Position numbers and translations under genes: made by a program. 64,000 bases of DNA from contig NZ_PFXK01000002.1 of NCBI RefSeq assembly GCF_002812955.1, forward strand, positions 434,001 through 498,000. Reading direction: 5' to 3'. How positions within the stretch are numbered: position 1 is the first letter of the stretch; every line of letters starts with the position of its first letter. The stretch is from Vibrio sp. HA2012 (lineage in GTDB: Bacteria > Pseudomonadota > Gammaproteobacteria > Enterobacterales > Vibrionaceae). Positions 54,288 through 63,399 of the stretch are shown here, piece after piece. The notes below the pieces were generated by a model. The model saw only the letters and a program-made list of their open reading frames with translations, did no database searches and was not told the origin of the DNA.

Positions 54288-55151
54288 CTAGTCGTAGGCT
54301 TTAATTAATACCGATGTGTCCATCCTGCCAAACCCTTTCTTCTGTAAATCTGCATAAAGCTCATCTACCTCTTTAGTCATCGGCAAATTCAGAGCGAATT
54401 TTTCAGCTTCATCCAGGCAAATACCTAAATCTTTACGCATCCAGTCAATAGCAAAACCAAAATCAAATTTACCTTCAGACATCGTTAATGCCCGGTTTTC
54501 CATCTGCCATGAACCTGCAGCTCCGTGTTTCAGCACATTCACTACCTGTTCAATATCCAACTCTGATTTTTGAGCCAAAAGAAGAGCCTCACTCAATCCC
54601 TGCAAAACCCCGGCAATACAGATCTGGTTAACCATTTTGCATCGCTGTCCCTGACCATGCGAACCAATCAAAACTGATTGCTTCGCGTATGCCTTGATAA
54701 CCAAAGCCACTTTTTCGTAGATATCAGGATCGCCTCCACACATCACTGTCAGCGAACCATTCTCTGCACCGGCCTGACCGCCAGACACAGGGGCATCAAT
54801 AAAATGAACCCCTTTACTCCGGCAGACATCTGTCAGCTCAAGTGCCAGATCGGCAGATGTTGTCGTATGATCAACCAATATAGTGCCGGGTTGCATACCG
54901 GCTAGTACGCCGTCTTCGCCATATATCACACTGCGTACGTCATCATCATTACCCACGCAGACAAAGATAATATCGCTCTGCTCAGCAGCTTCTCTTGGCG
55001 TAGAGACAGCCATACCATGAAAACTTTCAACCCATCGCTGAGACTTTGTTGCTGTTCGGTTATATACCGTCACATCATGTCCGGCTTTTTTCAGGTGCCC
55101 GGCCATCGGATATCCCATAACACCTAAACCTATAAACGCTGCTTTTACCAT
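54288..55151 (-). CDS. NAD(P)-dependent beta-hydroxyacid dehydrogenase
   Basis: 287 residues, 3-hydroxyisobutyrate dehydrogenase/tartronate semialdehyde reductase family. N-terminal Rossmann motif FIGLGVMGYPMAGHL with NRTATKS after strand 2 (Arg suggests NADP preference). Substrate motif FIDAPVSGGQAGAENGSLTVMCGG, and the catalytic Lys in GQGQRCKMVNQI. It reduces or oxidises a small beta-hydroxy acid in the cytoplasm. Which one (2-hydroxy-3-oxopropionate, 3-hydroxyisobutyrate or succinic semialdehyde) is not decided by the sequence or the neighbours. Confidence 0.88.
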   Translation of the reverse strand: MVKAAFIGLGVMGYPMAGHLKKAGHDVTVYNRTATKSQRWVESFHGMAVSTPREAAEQSDIIFVCVGNDDDVRSVIYGEDGVLAGMQPGTILVDHTTTSADLALELTDVCRSKGVHFIDAPVSGGQAGAENGSLTVMCGGDPDIYEKVALVIKAYAKQSVLIGSHGQGQRCKMVNQICIAGVLQGLSEALLLAQKSELDIEQVVNVLKHGAAGSWQMENRALTMSEGKFDFGFAIDWMRKDLGICLDEAEKFALNLPMTKEVDELYADLQKKGFGRMDTSVLIKAYD

Positions 55152-55255
55152 TATATTTCTCCTCTTTAGCCATCAGACTAAGTTTATCGTTCTTATTACA
55201 CCGACCTTAACCTACCCCCGAATACGGTGAACTGCAAGCTGGCTTGAAAAGGAAG

Positions 55256-56350
55256 CTAAAGCTTCTGCCCGATAACACACTGTTTCTGAACAGGACAACC
55301 ATCACATACCGGCTTTGTATTGCAGAAACGCTTGGCATGCTCCACCAGCAATGCATGATAATAGGCAAAGATCTCCGTATTTTCCGGTAAAGCCCGTACA
55401 ATCATCTGTTGAAAAAGCTCATAGTGGTCAGGAACTTCCAGACCAATACGGGAAAAAATACGCCGTGTGTAAGCATCAATAACAAAAGAAGGCTTACCTA
55501 CGGCATAGACAAGTATTGAATCTGCTGTTTCTGGCCCAATACCGGAAATTGCCAGTAATTCGGCTCTCAGTGTATCTTTGTCAATGTTCCGTACGTTTTT
55601 AATGTCATATCCATACTGCTTAAACCATCGTGTCAGGGCTTTCAGCCTTAACCGCTTTTGATTATAAAAACCACTCGGACGAATAAGCTCCCCCAGCTCC
55701 GTATCCGGCATACACTCTATCTGTTCCGGAGAGAGCCTGCCCTCCAGGTTTTTCAGGGCAATTTCTACATTTTTCCAGTTAGTATTCTGTGTCAGAACCG
55801 CACCGACCATCACCTCATAAGCGGAACCAGCCTGCCACCAGGAGAAGCGCCCGTAGTATTGTTTCAGTTGCTCAAACACGGTATTTATCAGTTCCAGATG
55901 CAGCAACTGCTGTTTTACTGCCAATCCGAAAGCATAACCAGTGAGTCTGCCATTTGCCCCCACGACCCGGTGACAGGGGATAATAATGGGGATCGGATTC
56001 TTATTATTAGCCATTCCGACAGCCCGGCTTCCTTTAGGATTCCCGACTTTCTCTGCAATCGCTTTGTAGCTACAACTCAGACCATATGGGATTTCTGTCA
56101 GAGCCTTCCAGACTCGGTTCTGGAATTCTGTTCCCTCCGGGGCCAATTTCAGGTCAAACTCTTGCCGTGTACCACAAAGAAATTCATTCAGTTGCTTTTT
56201 AACTTCCGTAAAGTGTTGCGGGGCATATTCTGCGTCTTCGTTATAGGCAGTCGTACAAGTATCATTATCAATAAACAGATGAGTCAGCCCCTGTTCATTT
56301 CCCGTTACAACAACCATCCCGACCCGGGTTTCAAATCTGTCAAAATACAT
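55256..56350 (-). CDS. Fused O6-alkylguanine-DNA methyltransferase and HhH-GPD DNA glycosylase
   Basis: 364 residues from ATG 56350 (MYFDRFETRVG). The first half (to about 150) is an Ogt-type methyltransferase with acceptor PCHR (Cys126), TEFQNRVWKAL and YKAIAEKVGNPKGSRAVGMANNKNP. Directly after LTGYAFGLAVKQQLLHLE comes an endonuclease III-like HhH-GPD domain: GAVLTQNTNWKNVEIAL, hairpin LLAISGIGPETAD, catalytic Asp292 (FVIDAYTRRIFSRIG) and four C-terminal Cys (343, 349, 352, 358) for an Fe-S cluster. The hairpin has Glu where EndoIII has its lyase Lys, as in alkyl-base glycosylases. One chain could thus repair two kinds of alkylation damage. Confidence 0.85.
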   Translation of the reverse strand: MYFDRFETRVGMVVVTGNEQGLTHLFIDNDTCTTAYNEDAEYAPQHFTEVKKQLNEFLCGTRQEFDLKLAPEGTEFQNRVWKALTEIPYGLSCSYKAIAEKVGNPKGSRAVGMANNKNPIPIIIPCHRVVGANGRLTGYAFGLAVKQQLLHLELINTVFEQLKQYYGRFSWWQAGSAYEVMVGAVLTQNTNWKNVEIALKNLEGRLSPEQIECMPDTELGELIRPSGFYNQKRLRLKALTRWFKQYGYDIKNVRNIDKDTLRAELLAISGIGPETADSILVYAVGKPSFVIDAYTRRIFSRIGLEVPDHYELFQQMIVRALPENTEIFAYYHALLVEHAKRFCNTKPVCDGCPVQKQCVIGQKL

Positions 56351-56488
56351 GCGGGTTCTCACTCTAATCACATAAATGCATATGAACTTCAAAAAAATAT
56401 ACTTTAAAGAATAACGCTATTAGACTCTCCTTCAGTGTACGGCTATTTTTATAGTAATCAATCGGCTCCCTAACGAGAAAGGATCCCT

Positions 56489-57601
56489 ATGCCAGCTCAA
56501 TACCCTCTTCTGCTGTCTACAATAGCCGTCATACTGATTGGTCTATCAGCGACGCTAATGATCCGGGAACCACAGAACACCAGAAAAGCAAAGCCTCTTT
56601 TTGTCGGATTTTTTGTCAGCTCTCTTATCCTTAACTTCCATTTAATCCATGTTCCGGATTTTCATGCCCCTTGGGAACATATGGTCGTGGATGTGTTGTT
56701 TATGCTAAATATCGCATTGCTTTCTATCGGCATTACCATACGATTCAACAAATGCTATATCGAGCGATCCTACTATCTATTCCTGTCCGGCTATTTGACG
56801 TTTTATTTATTTGGTCCCTACTACCCTATACTTCCGGTTCTTTTCGGCCTGATTAATACGCTACTAATCATCTGGATGGTGCTGACCCGGGATCCAAAAC
56901 CCAATATTGCCGATTTTGGGCTGGTCGTTACCCTATTCATATGGTTCGGTATATTACTTTATGACGTATCCACTCATACACCGGGCAGAGCACCAGATTT
57001 TTTTGGTCAGCAGATGGTAACCAACCTTATTTTTGTGCCGGCCTTTATGAGTGGGATCAGTGTATTTATACTGGCCAGTTATATGATGGACAGCCATATT
57101 CTTCTTGAACGCCTGGCTTCAAAAGATGAACTCACCGACATGCTTAACCGACGAGGATTATTTGAACAAATCACAACCCAACTCAGCTATCTGAAACGTA
57201 AAAAACAGCCCGCATCCGTCATCATTGCAGATATCGACCATTTCAAGAATATCAACGACACCTACGGACATGAAGCCGGAGATAAAGCCATCAGACAATT
57301 TGCTTCTGTTATTAAACATGTTGTTCGTGAGTACGATATTTCTGCCCGGTATGGCGGTGAAGAGTTTGTTATTTTTCTGCCAGGAGCAAACGCAGAGACG
57401 GCTTTTAAAGTCGCAGAAAGAATTCGTCTTAAATGTGAATCAGGTAAACTTGTTTACAGAAACAACACCATTGTTTTTACTGCGAGCTTTGGCGTTGCCC
57501 AGTTTCAATTTGATAAAAAGATAGAAATGTCCATTCATACCGCTGACGAGGCACTGTACACCTCCAAGCTGACAGGAAGAAATAAGGTAAGCATTAAGTA
57601 A
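56489..57601 (+). CDS. Membrane-bound diguanylate cyclase (GGDEF)
   Basis: 370 residues. Six or seven membrane helices over the first ~200 residues (AVILIGLSATLMI, LFVGFFVSSLILNFHLI, MLNIALLSIGITI, YLFLSGYLTFYLFG, TNLIFVPAFMSGISVFILA). The GGDEF domain (about 205-370) has the active motif RYGGEEFVIF and an RxxD inhibitory site (REYD) five residues before it, so it should be an active, feedback-inhibited c-di-GMP synthase. The gene lies 88 bp upstream of the HD-GYP gene in the same direction. Confidence 0.92.
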   Translation: MPAQYPLLLSTIAVILIGLSATLMIREPQNTRKAKPLFVGFFVSSLILNFHLIHVPDFHAPWEHMVVDVLFMLNIALLSIGITIRFNKCYIERSYYLFLSGYLTFYLFGPYYPILPVLFGLINTLLIIWMVLTRDPKPNIADFGLVVTLFIWFGILLYDVSTHTPGRAPDFFGQQMVTNLIFVPAFMSGISVFILASYMMDSHILLERLASKDELTDMLNRRGLFEQITTQLSYLKRKKQPASVIIADIDHFKNINDTYGHEAGDKAIRQFASVIKHVVREYDISARYGGEEFVIFLPGANAETAFKVAERIRLKCESGKLVYRNNTIVFTASFGVAQFQFDKKIEMSIHTADEALYTSKLTGRNKVSIK

Positions 57602-57689
57602 ATATAACTTCTTTCAATACGTTACTTTAGAAAGTGTTTCTCTGTGAGTAGACTATACTTACCACTGAAATTGTGCTTCAGGGGGTAAT

Positions 57690-58922
57690 ATGGGAGCTGT
57701 ATCAGAGTTTCATGTTAATTTAAGGGAGATGATCACCGCCATTGAAACCGCCGTTTCTCTGGTCGGTATTAATGATACTAATCATGGGAAACGGGTCGGA
57801 TATATGGCCTGTCAGTTGGGTCATGCTCTGGGGTATAGCAAGCAGGATTTGAGATTTCTGTTTGAGCTCGGAATGCTACATGATATAGGCGTGTCTTCTA
57901 ACCATACCCATAATAATCTGGTCGCTAACTTTGACTGGGATCAAGCGCATATTCATTGTGAAGTTGGCTATCAGCTGTTAAAAGATTTTGAGCCTCTGTC
58001 TCAGTTCGCACTCCCGATTTTGTACCACCACACCCCATGGAGTCAGTTAGAGAATAAAGATGTAAAGCCCCGCGCTGCCATGATGGCTAATCTGGTATTT
58101 CTTGCAGACCGTATAGATATTTATGGTGCCGGCCATTACGGAAAAGATATCCTTATTGCCAGAAGAGATATTGTCAAAACTATTACGGAAAAATCGGGGG
58201 AATATTTCTCTCCGGACTTCATCAAAGCTTTTCTGAAAATTCAGGATTCTGAGTCTTTCTGGATCGCACTAGAAGATCAACATATCGCCCGTTATGTATG
58301 GGATATGAGTCAGGAAAAAAGCCGCACCATTATCAGCCTGCAACAATTAAAACAACTTTCTCTTATTCTGGCTTATATTGTTGACCAAAAAAGTCCTTTT
58401 ACAGCGCAACACTCGGCTAAAGTCGCTGAGCTGGCCAAGTTTATTGCCACAGAATACGGTATGCCTGAGACCCAGTGTGCCATGATAGAAATTGCCGGAC
58501 TACTACACGACTTGGGAAAACTGCGCACCCCGGATGAAATTCTGGAAAAGCCGGGAAAACTGGATGAGCTGGAACGGGCAATAATGAACCAACACAGCTA
58601 TGAAACCTATGAAATTCTGCGGCATATCTCCGGACTTGAAGATATTGCCGACTGGGCGGCATTTCATCATGAAGGACTGAATGGTCACGGATATCCTTTC
58701 CATCCAAACCAGCATGATATTCCAACAGAAGCCCGGATCATCGCTGTTGCTGACGTTTTTCAGGCTCTAGTTCAAGATCGTCCCTATCGATCAGGAATGA
58801 GTATTGATGAAGCAATGCCTATTCTCGACGATATGTCACAAAAAGGAAAATTGGATCCCACCATTGTCGCTTTAGTTCACAAGCACCGACAGCAATGCTT
58901 TGAAGTGGCATCCGGTCGCTAA
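57690..58922 (+). CDS. Tandem HD-domain (HD-GYP) cyclic dinucleotide phosphodiesterase
   Basis: 410 residues with ribosome site CAGGGGG. Two HD domains. The first (about 15-150) keeps His32, His64-Asp65 (GMLHDIG) and His113-His114. The second (about 235-400) is a full HD-GYP: HSAKVAELA, LLHDLGKL (273-274), HHEGLNGHGYP (326-336) and ADVFQALVQDRPYR. This layout matches Vibrio V-cGAP-type enzymes that cut 3'3'-cGAMP, but c-di-GMP remains an option. Soluble protein. Paired with the preceding cyclase it may form a make-and-break unit. Confidence 0.87.
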   Translation: MGAVSEFHVNLREMITAIETAVSLVGINDTNHGKRVGYMACQLGHALGYSKQDLRFLFELGMLHDIGVSSNHTHNNLVANFDWDQAHIHCEVGYQLLKDFEPLSQFALPILYHHTPWSQLENKDVKPRAAMMANLVFLADRIDIYGAGHYGKDILIARRDIVKTITEKSGEYFSPDFIKAFLKIQDSESFWIALEDQHIARYVWDMSQEKSRTIISLQQLKQLSLILAYIVDQKSPFTAQHSAKVAELAKFIATEYGMPETQCAMIEIAGLLHDLGKLRTPDEILEKPGKLDELERAIMNQHSYETYEILRHISGLEDIADWAAFHHEGLNGHGYPFHPNQHDIPTEARIIAVADVFQALVQDRPYRSGMSIDEAMPILDDMSQKGKLDPTIVALVHKHRQQCFEVASGR

Positions 58923-59084
58923 TATGGGAAATACCCAGCCAGACAACAGAGACTGCTTGAGTTCACACAATAAAAACGGCAAAATGCGCTCTTCTGTTTA
59001 TCAAGCTCACATTCCCCCTACATCAGGCGGTACCGTGATTCCCCGCCTGCTGAACATTTCGTTTACTAACCGAGAGTTAACTGT

Positions 59085-60488
59085 ATGAGTTTCACCCATC
59101 TGGGTCTTTCTACGCCAATTTTAAAAGCCGTTACTGAGCAAGGCTACACAACCCCTTCCCCTATTCAGCAACAGGCAATCCCTGCCGTACTTGAAGGAAA
59201 AGATGTGATGGCCGCCGCTCAGACTGGTACGGGAAAAACCGCTGGCTTTACCCTACCACTGCTGGAACGACTCAGTTCAGGACCCAAAGTAAAAGGCAAC
59301 CATATTCGGGCTCTTGTGCTGACTCCTACTCGGGAACTGGCAGCACAGGTAAACGATAGCGTAGTAAAATATAGTAAATATCTGCCGGTAAAATCCAATG
59401 TCGTATTTGGTGGTGTGAAGATAAATCCACAAATGATGAATTTGCGTCGAGGCAGTGACATTCTGGTCGCAACACCAGGACGGTTACTGGATCTTTATCA
59501 ACAAAATGCCGTGAAATTTACACAGCTAGAAGTATTGGTACTGGATGAGGCAGATCGGATGCTGGATATGGGCTTTATCCGGGACATCCGTAAAATTTTG
59601 GACTTACTTCCTAAGCAGCGACAAAATCTTCTGTTTTCAGCCACTTTTTCGGCTGAAATCCGGGAATTGGCTAAAGGCCTGGTCAGCAATCCTGTAGAGA
59701 TATCAGTTAACCCGGAAAACTCTACCGCAAAAACGGTTGAGCAAAGCCTCTATCCTGCGGATAAACGTAAAAAAGCACCTATGCTACTGCAATTGATCAA
59801 GCAGGGTAACTGGCAACAGGTGCTGGTTTTTTGCCGAACCAAGCACGGTGCCAATCGTCTTTCATACTATCTTAATGATCAGGGGGTTACCGCCGCCCCA
59901 ATCCACGGCAATAAAAGCCAGGGAGCCAGAACACGAGCCCTGGCTGAATTTAAATCCGGCGATATCCGGGTTCTGGTTGCCACCGATATTGCCGCCCGTG
60001 GCATTGATATTCCACAGCTGCCACAAGTCGTTAACTATGAATTACCTAATGTAGCCGAAGACTATGTACACAGAATCGGCCGAACCGGACGAGCAGGTGA
60101 AGTCGGTAAAGCTTTTTCTCTGGTATGTGCTGACGAAGTTGCCGAGCTATTTGCTATTGAAAGGCTAATCCAAAAAGTACTACCACGGTATGAACTGGAA
60201 GGATATCCGGTACACAACACTCTACCTGAATCCAAACTGGATACCAGACCGATAAAAGCCAAAAAACCGAAGAAACCCAAAAAACCAAAAAACGATCATA
60301 CCGATGGTCAGCGTTCAGCCGATAATACCCGGGGGCATAAGCCGGCAGGTAAAAATCGACGCCATATATCTAAAGTACCGTCAGGAGATAAAGCAGCATC
60401 TTCAGGTAAAAGTGGTCAGTCATCCCGGAAGAAAACATCTACAAGCAACCCACGTCGTCCTTCTGCATCACGCGCACCGAAACAATAG
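59085..60488 (+). CDS. rhlE: DEAD-box RNA helicase, RhlE type (second copy)
   Basis: 467 residues. All helicase motifs are present: [14 protein letters not shown] and [14 protein letters not shown] (Q), [11 protein letters not shown] (I), [26 protein letters not shown] (II), SATF (III), VLVFCRT (IV), [11 protein letters not shown] (V), [10 protein letters not shown] (VI). The C-terminal ~85 residues are a disordered Lys/Pro/Ser-rich basic tail ([11 protein letters not shown]), likely an RNA-binding extension. RNA remodelling in the cytoplasm. Differs from the copy at 30643 mainly in this tail. Confidence 0.9.
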   Translation: MSFTHLGLSTPILKAVTEQGYTTPSPIQQQAIPAVLEGKDVMAAAQTGTGKTAGFTLPLLERLSSGPKVKGNHIRALVLTPTRELAAQVNDSVVKYSKYLPVKSNVVFGGVKINPQMMNLRRGSDILVATPGRLLDLYQQNAVKFTQLEVLVLDEADRMLDMGFIRDIRKILDLLPKQRQNLLFSATFSAEIRELAKGLVSNPVEISVNPENSTAKTVEQSLYPADKRKKAPMLLQLIKQGNWQQVLVFCRTKHGANRLSYYLNDQGVTAAPIHGNKSQGARTRALAEFKSGDIRVLVATDIAARGIDIPQLPQVVNYELPNVAEDYVHRIGRTGRAGEVGKAFSLVCADEVAELFAIERLIQKVLPRYELEGYPVHNTLPESKLDTRPIKAKKPKKPKKPKNDHTDGQRSADNTRGHKPAGKNRRHISKVPSGDKAASSGKSGQSSRKKTSTSNPRRPSASRAPKQ

Positions 60489-60585
60489 TCGGGCAGAATG
60501 TAGTCACATTCCGGGCATCGCCATTGCATCTGGTTTCTTTTTTCTCTAGATTAGTTTAAAGGACAGAGGCTTCAGAGGATGATAG

Positions 60586-61302
60586 ATGGGCAACTTATTA
60601 ATAGTTAATGTAGGTTCTGCGCCAGAAGAACAATTGATTAAGTACGGTGATTTCGAACAATGGGCTCAACAGGCGATCGGAGAAACAGAACTTAATGTTG
60701 TCTTCCATGACGGCATCCATTGTCCTTTACCTGATTACTCCTCATTATCCGGGGTAATTGTAATGGGCTCTCTCTCTATGGTGACCGACAGAGAGAGCTG
60801 GATGCTAAAACTTTCAAAACAACTCATCGAATTATCCGCTCAAAATGTACCTCTCCTTGGTATCTGCTTCGGCCATCAGCTCATTGCTTATACTTTTGGC
60901 GGAGACGTGGGCTACAACCCCAATGGATTGGAGATAGGTTCAGTACCACTGACCTGCCTGCCAGCCTGTAAGAATGACCCGATATTTTCAATGTTACCCG
61001 ACCGTTTTGAGGCTCAGACTGTGCACTACCAATCGGTATTGGCACTGCCTCCCGGTGCCGTTCATCTGGCTCAGAGCCAGTTGGATAAAAATCATGCATT
61101 TCGTGTAGGAAAATGCGCATGGGGAGTACAGTTCCACCCTGAGTTTTCTGCTGAAATTATGCGGGATATGTTAAATAACTTCCGGGATACCTTAGATAAA
61201 GACGAATTAATAAAAAAATCATCACAAATTATCTCTACAGAATATGCACAGCAGGTTCTGGTCAGATTTGTGCAGTTATGTAACGGAGAGCATTATGACT
61301 GA
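60586..61302 (+). CDS. Class I glutamine amidotransferase-like protein
   Basis: 238 residues. The triad is intact: nucleophile Cys94 in LGICFGHQL, His184 and Glu186 in VQFHPEFS. The fold is that of stand-alone GMP synthase-type amidotransferases such as YfeJ, with no synthase domain. It should hydrolyse glutamine or a gamma-glutamyl compound to release ammonia or a free amine; the partner or substrate is unknown. Its stop overlaps the start of the next gene by 8 bp, so the two are co-translated. Confidence 0.88.
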   Translation: MGNLLIVNVGSAPEEQLIKYGDFEQWAQQAIGETELNVVFHDGIHCPLPDYSSLSGVIVMGSLSMVTDRESWMLKLSKQLIELSAQNVPLLGICFGHQLIAYTFGGDVGYNPNGLEIGSVPLTCLPACKNDPIFSMLPDRFEAQTVHYQSVLALPPGAVHLAQSQLDKNHAFRVGKCAWGVQFHPEFSAEIMRDMLNNFRDTLDKDELIKKSSQIISTEYAQQVLVRFVQLCNGEHYD

Positions 61303-61696
61303 AACTCAGACCAAATTTCTTGTAGTCATTTTCCTTGCATTTTATGTGATCAGTTATTTTTTTAATATTCGATCAATTTTCCGGTTAATTAAAGAAAGAA
61401 GAAGTAATCTCTATAACTGGGCTTCATATATAGAAGTTATTTTTAATGATGAGGTTATTGGTTCAATTTCTTATTTTTCACAGGAAGAAAATGACTGGAT
61501 AGAGTTTCATATTACTCCCTATGATGACGGATTTGTCTATATGTTCAGAAATGATTTATGGGAAAAACATAAGTTTACTTTTCGCGATCCGGATACCAAA
61601 TATATTTGTACCTCCGGGTATGAAGTCAAAGCTCCCCCGGGAATCTTCAAAAAAAGAGTACAATTAAAAAATATTCATTTCTCGAATAGGAATTAG
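61295..61696 (+). CDS. Uncharacterised membrane-anchored protein
   Basis: 133 residues from ATG 61295 (MTETQTKF), with GGAGAG upstream; the longer open frame lies inside the amidotransferase gene. One N-terminal membrane helix (LVVIFLAFYVISYFFNI), then a soluble beta-rich domain (YIEVIFNDEVIGSISYF, DWIEFHITPYDDGFVYMF, KHKFTFRDPDTKYICTSGYEV). Not recognised. Base composition is clearly AT-richer than the amidotransferase gene. Its 3' end overlaps the convergent lipoprotein gene by 33 bp. Confidence 0.65.
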   Translation: MTETQTKFLVVIFLAFYVISYFFNIRSIFRLIKERRSNLYNWASYIEVIFNDEVIGSISYFSQEENDWIEFHITPYDDGFVYMFRNDLWEKHKFTFRDPDTKYICTSGYEVKAPPGIFKKRVQLKNIHFSNRN

Positions 61697-62527
61697 TCCA
61701 TTCGACCATACCCCAAATCGACCACGATCTATCTGTCCCACAACAAAAAAAGTACCATTTATTGATACACCTTGTTCATCGTTAGTATATTCATATACTA
61801 ATTCTTCGCTTTCTTCTTCTGAAAAATATTCCCCCTGAGCTATACGGAAACAAACCTGTGTACCGGTAAGGTAACGTTCTTCACTGCCTTTCTCTGGTTC
61901 TGTATCCCAAAATACCGGTCCACATTCTGCTCGTTCAAAATTAATAAACGGATCCTTACCGGATACGGAAATTTTTACTATTTCACCAACATGAGAGGAT
62001 AAGAAATCCATAAAATCAATATTATTCTTATATGAAGTCTGTTCTCCAAAATATTCAGGAAGTATCAACCCTTCGCGCTGTCCCCGCATATACAGATACT
62101 CCAAAGCTTCTGTCGTTGCTGGTATTTTAATAACATCACCTACCTCTACTAAAGATGAATTATTTATGTCGTTATATCTGGCCAACGCATAAAAATAAAG
62201 CTCATCCCCAAGATAATCTTTGGCCAGAGTAAACAGTGACTCTTCTTCCTTTAACTGAACAGCAAACCATTCAAACGGATAGTAACGAAAAGAAAAATAA
62301 GATTCGCCACCCTCTGTTTCCTCAAGAAGATGAGAAGCCATCAGCACATCCGAATTAGCCGCTAAATAATTCTCTAACTCCGGTCGTGCTCTCTCCGGGT
62401 GTCCACTATATAGATAGGCTATCGCCCGACTCAGCCCTCTGTCGGTGATACCCGGTTTAACTGATGTACAGGCTAACAACACTAAGGAAAAAAAGAACAC
62501 ACTGACACAGCGAAAAGAAGAAAACAT
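61664..62527 (-). CDS. Lipoprotein with TPR-like, LysM-like and a novel C-terminal domain
   Basis: 287 residues. Lipobox LLAC with Cys20. A short helical repeat follows (GLSRAIAYLYSGHPERARPELENYL), then a LysM-like segment (about 92-136: LFTLAKDYLGDELYFYALARYNDIN...VGDVIKIP), which would bind glycan. The last ~110 residues share the pattern CGPVFWDTEP, GTQVCF and SINGTFFVVGQI with the C-terminus of the protein encoded upstream at 62527-63399. Start and upstream stop overlap as TAATG. AT-rich. Function unknown; surface or periplasmic location expected. Confidence 0.65.
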   Translation of the reverse strand: MFSSFRCVSVFFFSLVLLACTSVKPGITDRGLSRAIAYLYSGHPERARPELENYLAANSDVLMASHLLEETEGGESYFSFRYYPFEWFAVQLKEEESLFTLAKDYLGDELYFYALARYNDINNSSLVEVGDVIKIPATTEALEYLYMRGQREGLILPEYFGEQTSYKNNIDFMDFLSSHVGEIVKISVSGKDPFINFERAECGPVFWDTEPEKGSEERYLTGTQVCFRIAQGEYFSEEESEELVYEYTNDEQGVSINGTFFVVGQIDRGRFGVWSNGLIPIREMNIF

Positions 62528-63399
62528 TATTTAACCTCCCCTGTATGTATCGGAATCGGTGCCAATCCTATTGTTTCCAGATTTTCCGGCCACATTTCCA
62601 GCTCACCGGCGATATAAAAAAGTCCATTAATGGTGACCGTTTTCGTCTTTTCATCATAGGTATAGGTTTTATATCCACTGCTATCTTCCTGAAAGCCGGA
62701 ATCGTATCCTTTGCAGGGTTCAAAACAGAGCTGGGTTCCGCTCTGGTAGAGCCTATCGCCGGTTACGCCCTGAGAAGGTTTCATATCCCAGAATACCGGT
62801 CCGCAGGATGAATAATCAAAACTAACTTGTGGCCATTTAGCCTGAACCGACAGTTGGATCCGTTCTCCCTGATGTTCAGACAAGAACCACTGTAACTCCT
62901 GATTATCCTCATAACTGGTAATTATTTTGTTATAAATAACAGGAGTTATATCCTGAATCTTTTCAATGGAAATCATATAATTACTGGTAAAAGTGACAGA
63001 TGAAACTGCAATGTCTATCCATACCGTCTCACCAGTGACCCCAATATCCATGACATAATCATCCCCCGAAACAGTCAGACCATCACCATCAACTGAGGCT
63101 GATGCCTTTCCGTCACTCTCTTCTATCACAACATGGTAATGATCACCAGCAAAGCCAAGTAACCGGTAATGTGTCTGATGTTCACCACCAACAAAGCCTT
63201 GCAGAGTAACGCCCTCTCTCTGATCTTTTATCTGAATATAGAAATAATCACGGCTGACATCTTCCACATGCTTAAGCAGATATTCCTGACGATTATTACA
63301 AAACAAAGGAGCCTTATAATCAAAAGTCTTATCAACGGCCATCACCGGTAGTGAGACCCAAACCACTAAAGCTAGGATAAATTTATTCATATTATTCAA
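62527..63399 (-). CDS. Exported protein with the same novel C-terminal domain
   Basis: 290 residues with a signal peptide (MNKFILALVVWVSLPVMA). The N-terminal half is beta-rich (VTLQGFVGGEHQTHYRLLGFAGD, DGDGLTVSGDDYVMDIG). The C-terminal part contains CGPVFWDMKP, GTQLCF and TINGLFYIAGEL, aligned with the lipoprotein downstream, so the two are paralogous there. Periplasmic or secreted. It overlaps the ankyrin gene by 8 bp and the lipoprotein gene by 1 bp, a tightly packed operon. No known family recognised. Confidence 0.65.
   Translation of the reverse strand: MNNMNKFILALVVWVSLPVMAVDKTFDYKAPLFCNNRQEYLLKHVEDVSRDYFYIQIKDQREGVTLQGFVGGEHQTHYRLLGFAGDHYHVVIEESDGKASASVDGDGLTVSGDDYVMDIGVTGETVWIDIAVSSVTFTSNYMISIEKIQDITPVIYNKIITSYEDNQELQWFLSEHQGERIQLSVQAKWPQVSFDYSSCGPVFWDMKPSQGVTGDRLYQSGTQLCFEPCKGYDSGFQEDSSGYKTYTYDEKTKTVTINGLFYIAGELEMWPENLETIGLAPIPIHTGEVK

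Noticed and set aside
60246..60295. Lys/Pro-rich repeat in the second rhlE gene as a tandem DNA repeat
   Set aside because: The repetition is a short AAACC/GAAACCC codon run inside the basic tail, usual for RhlE-like helicases; not a separate element.
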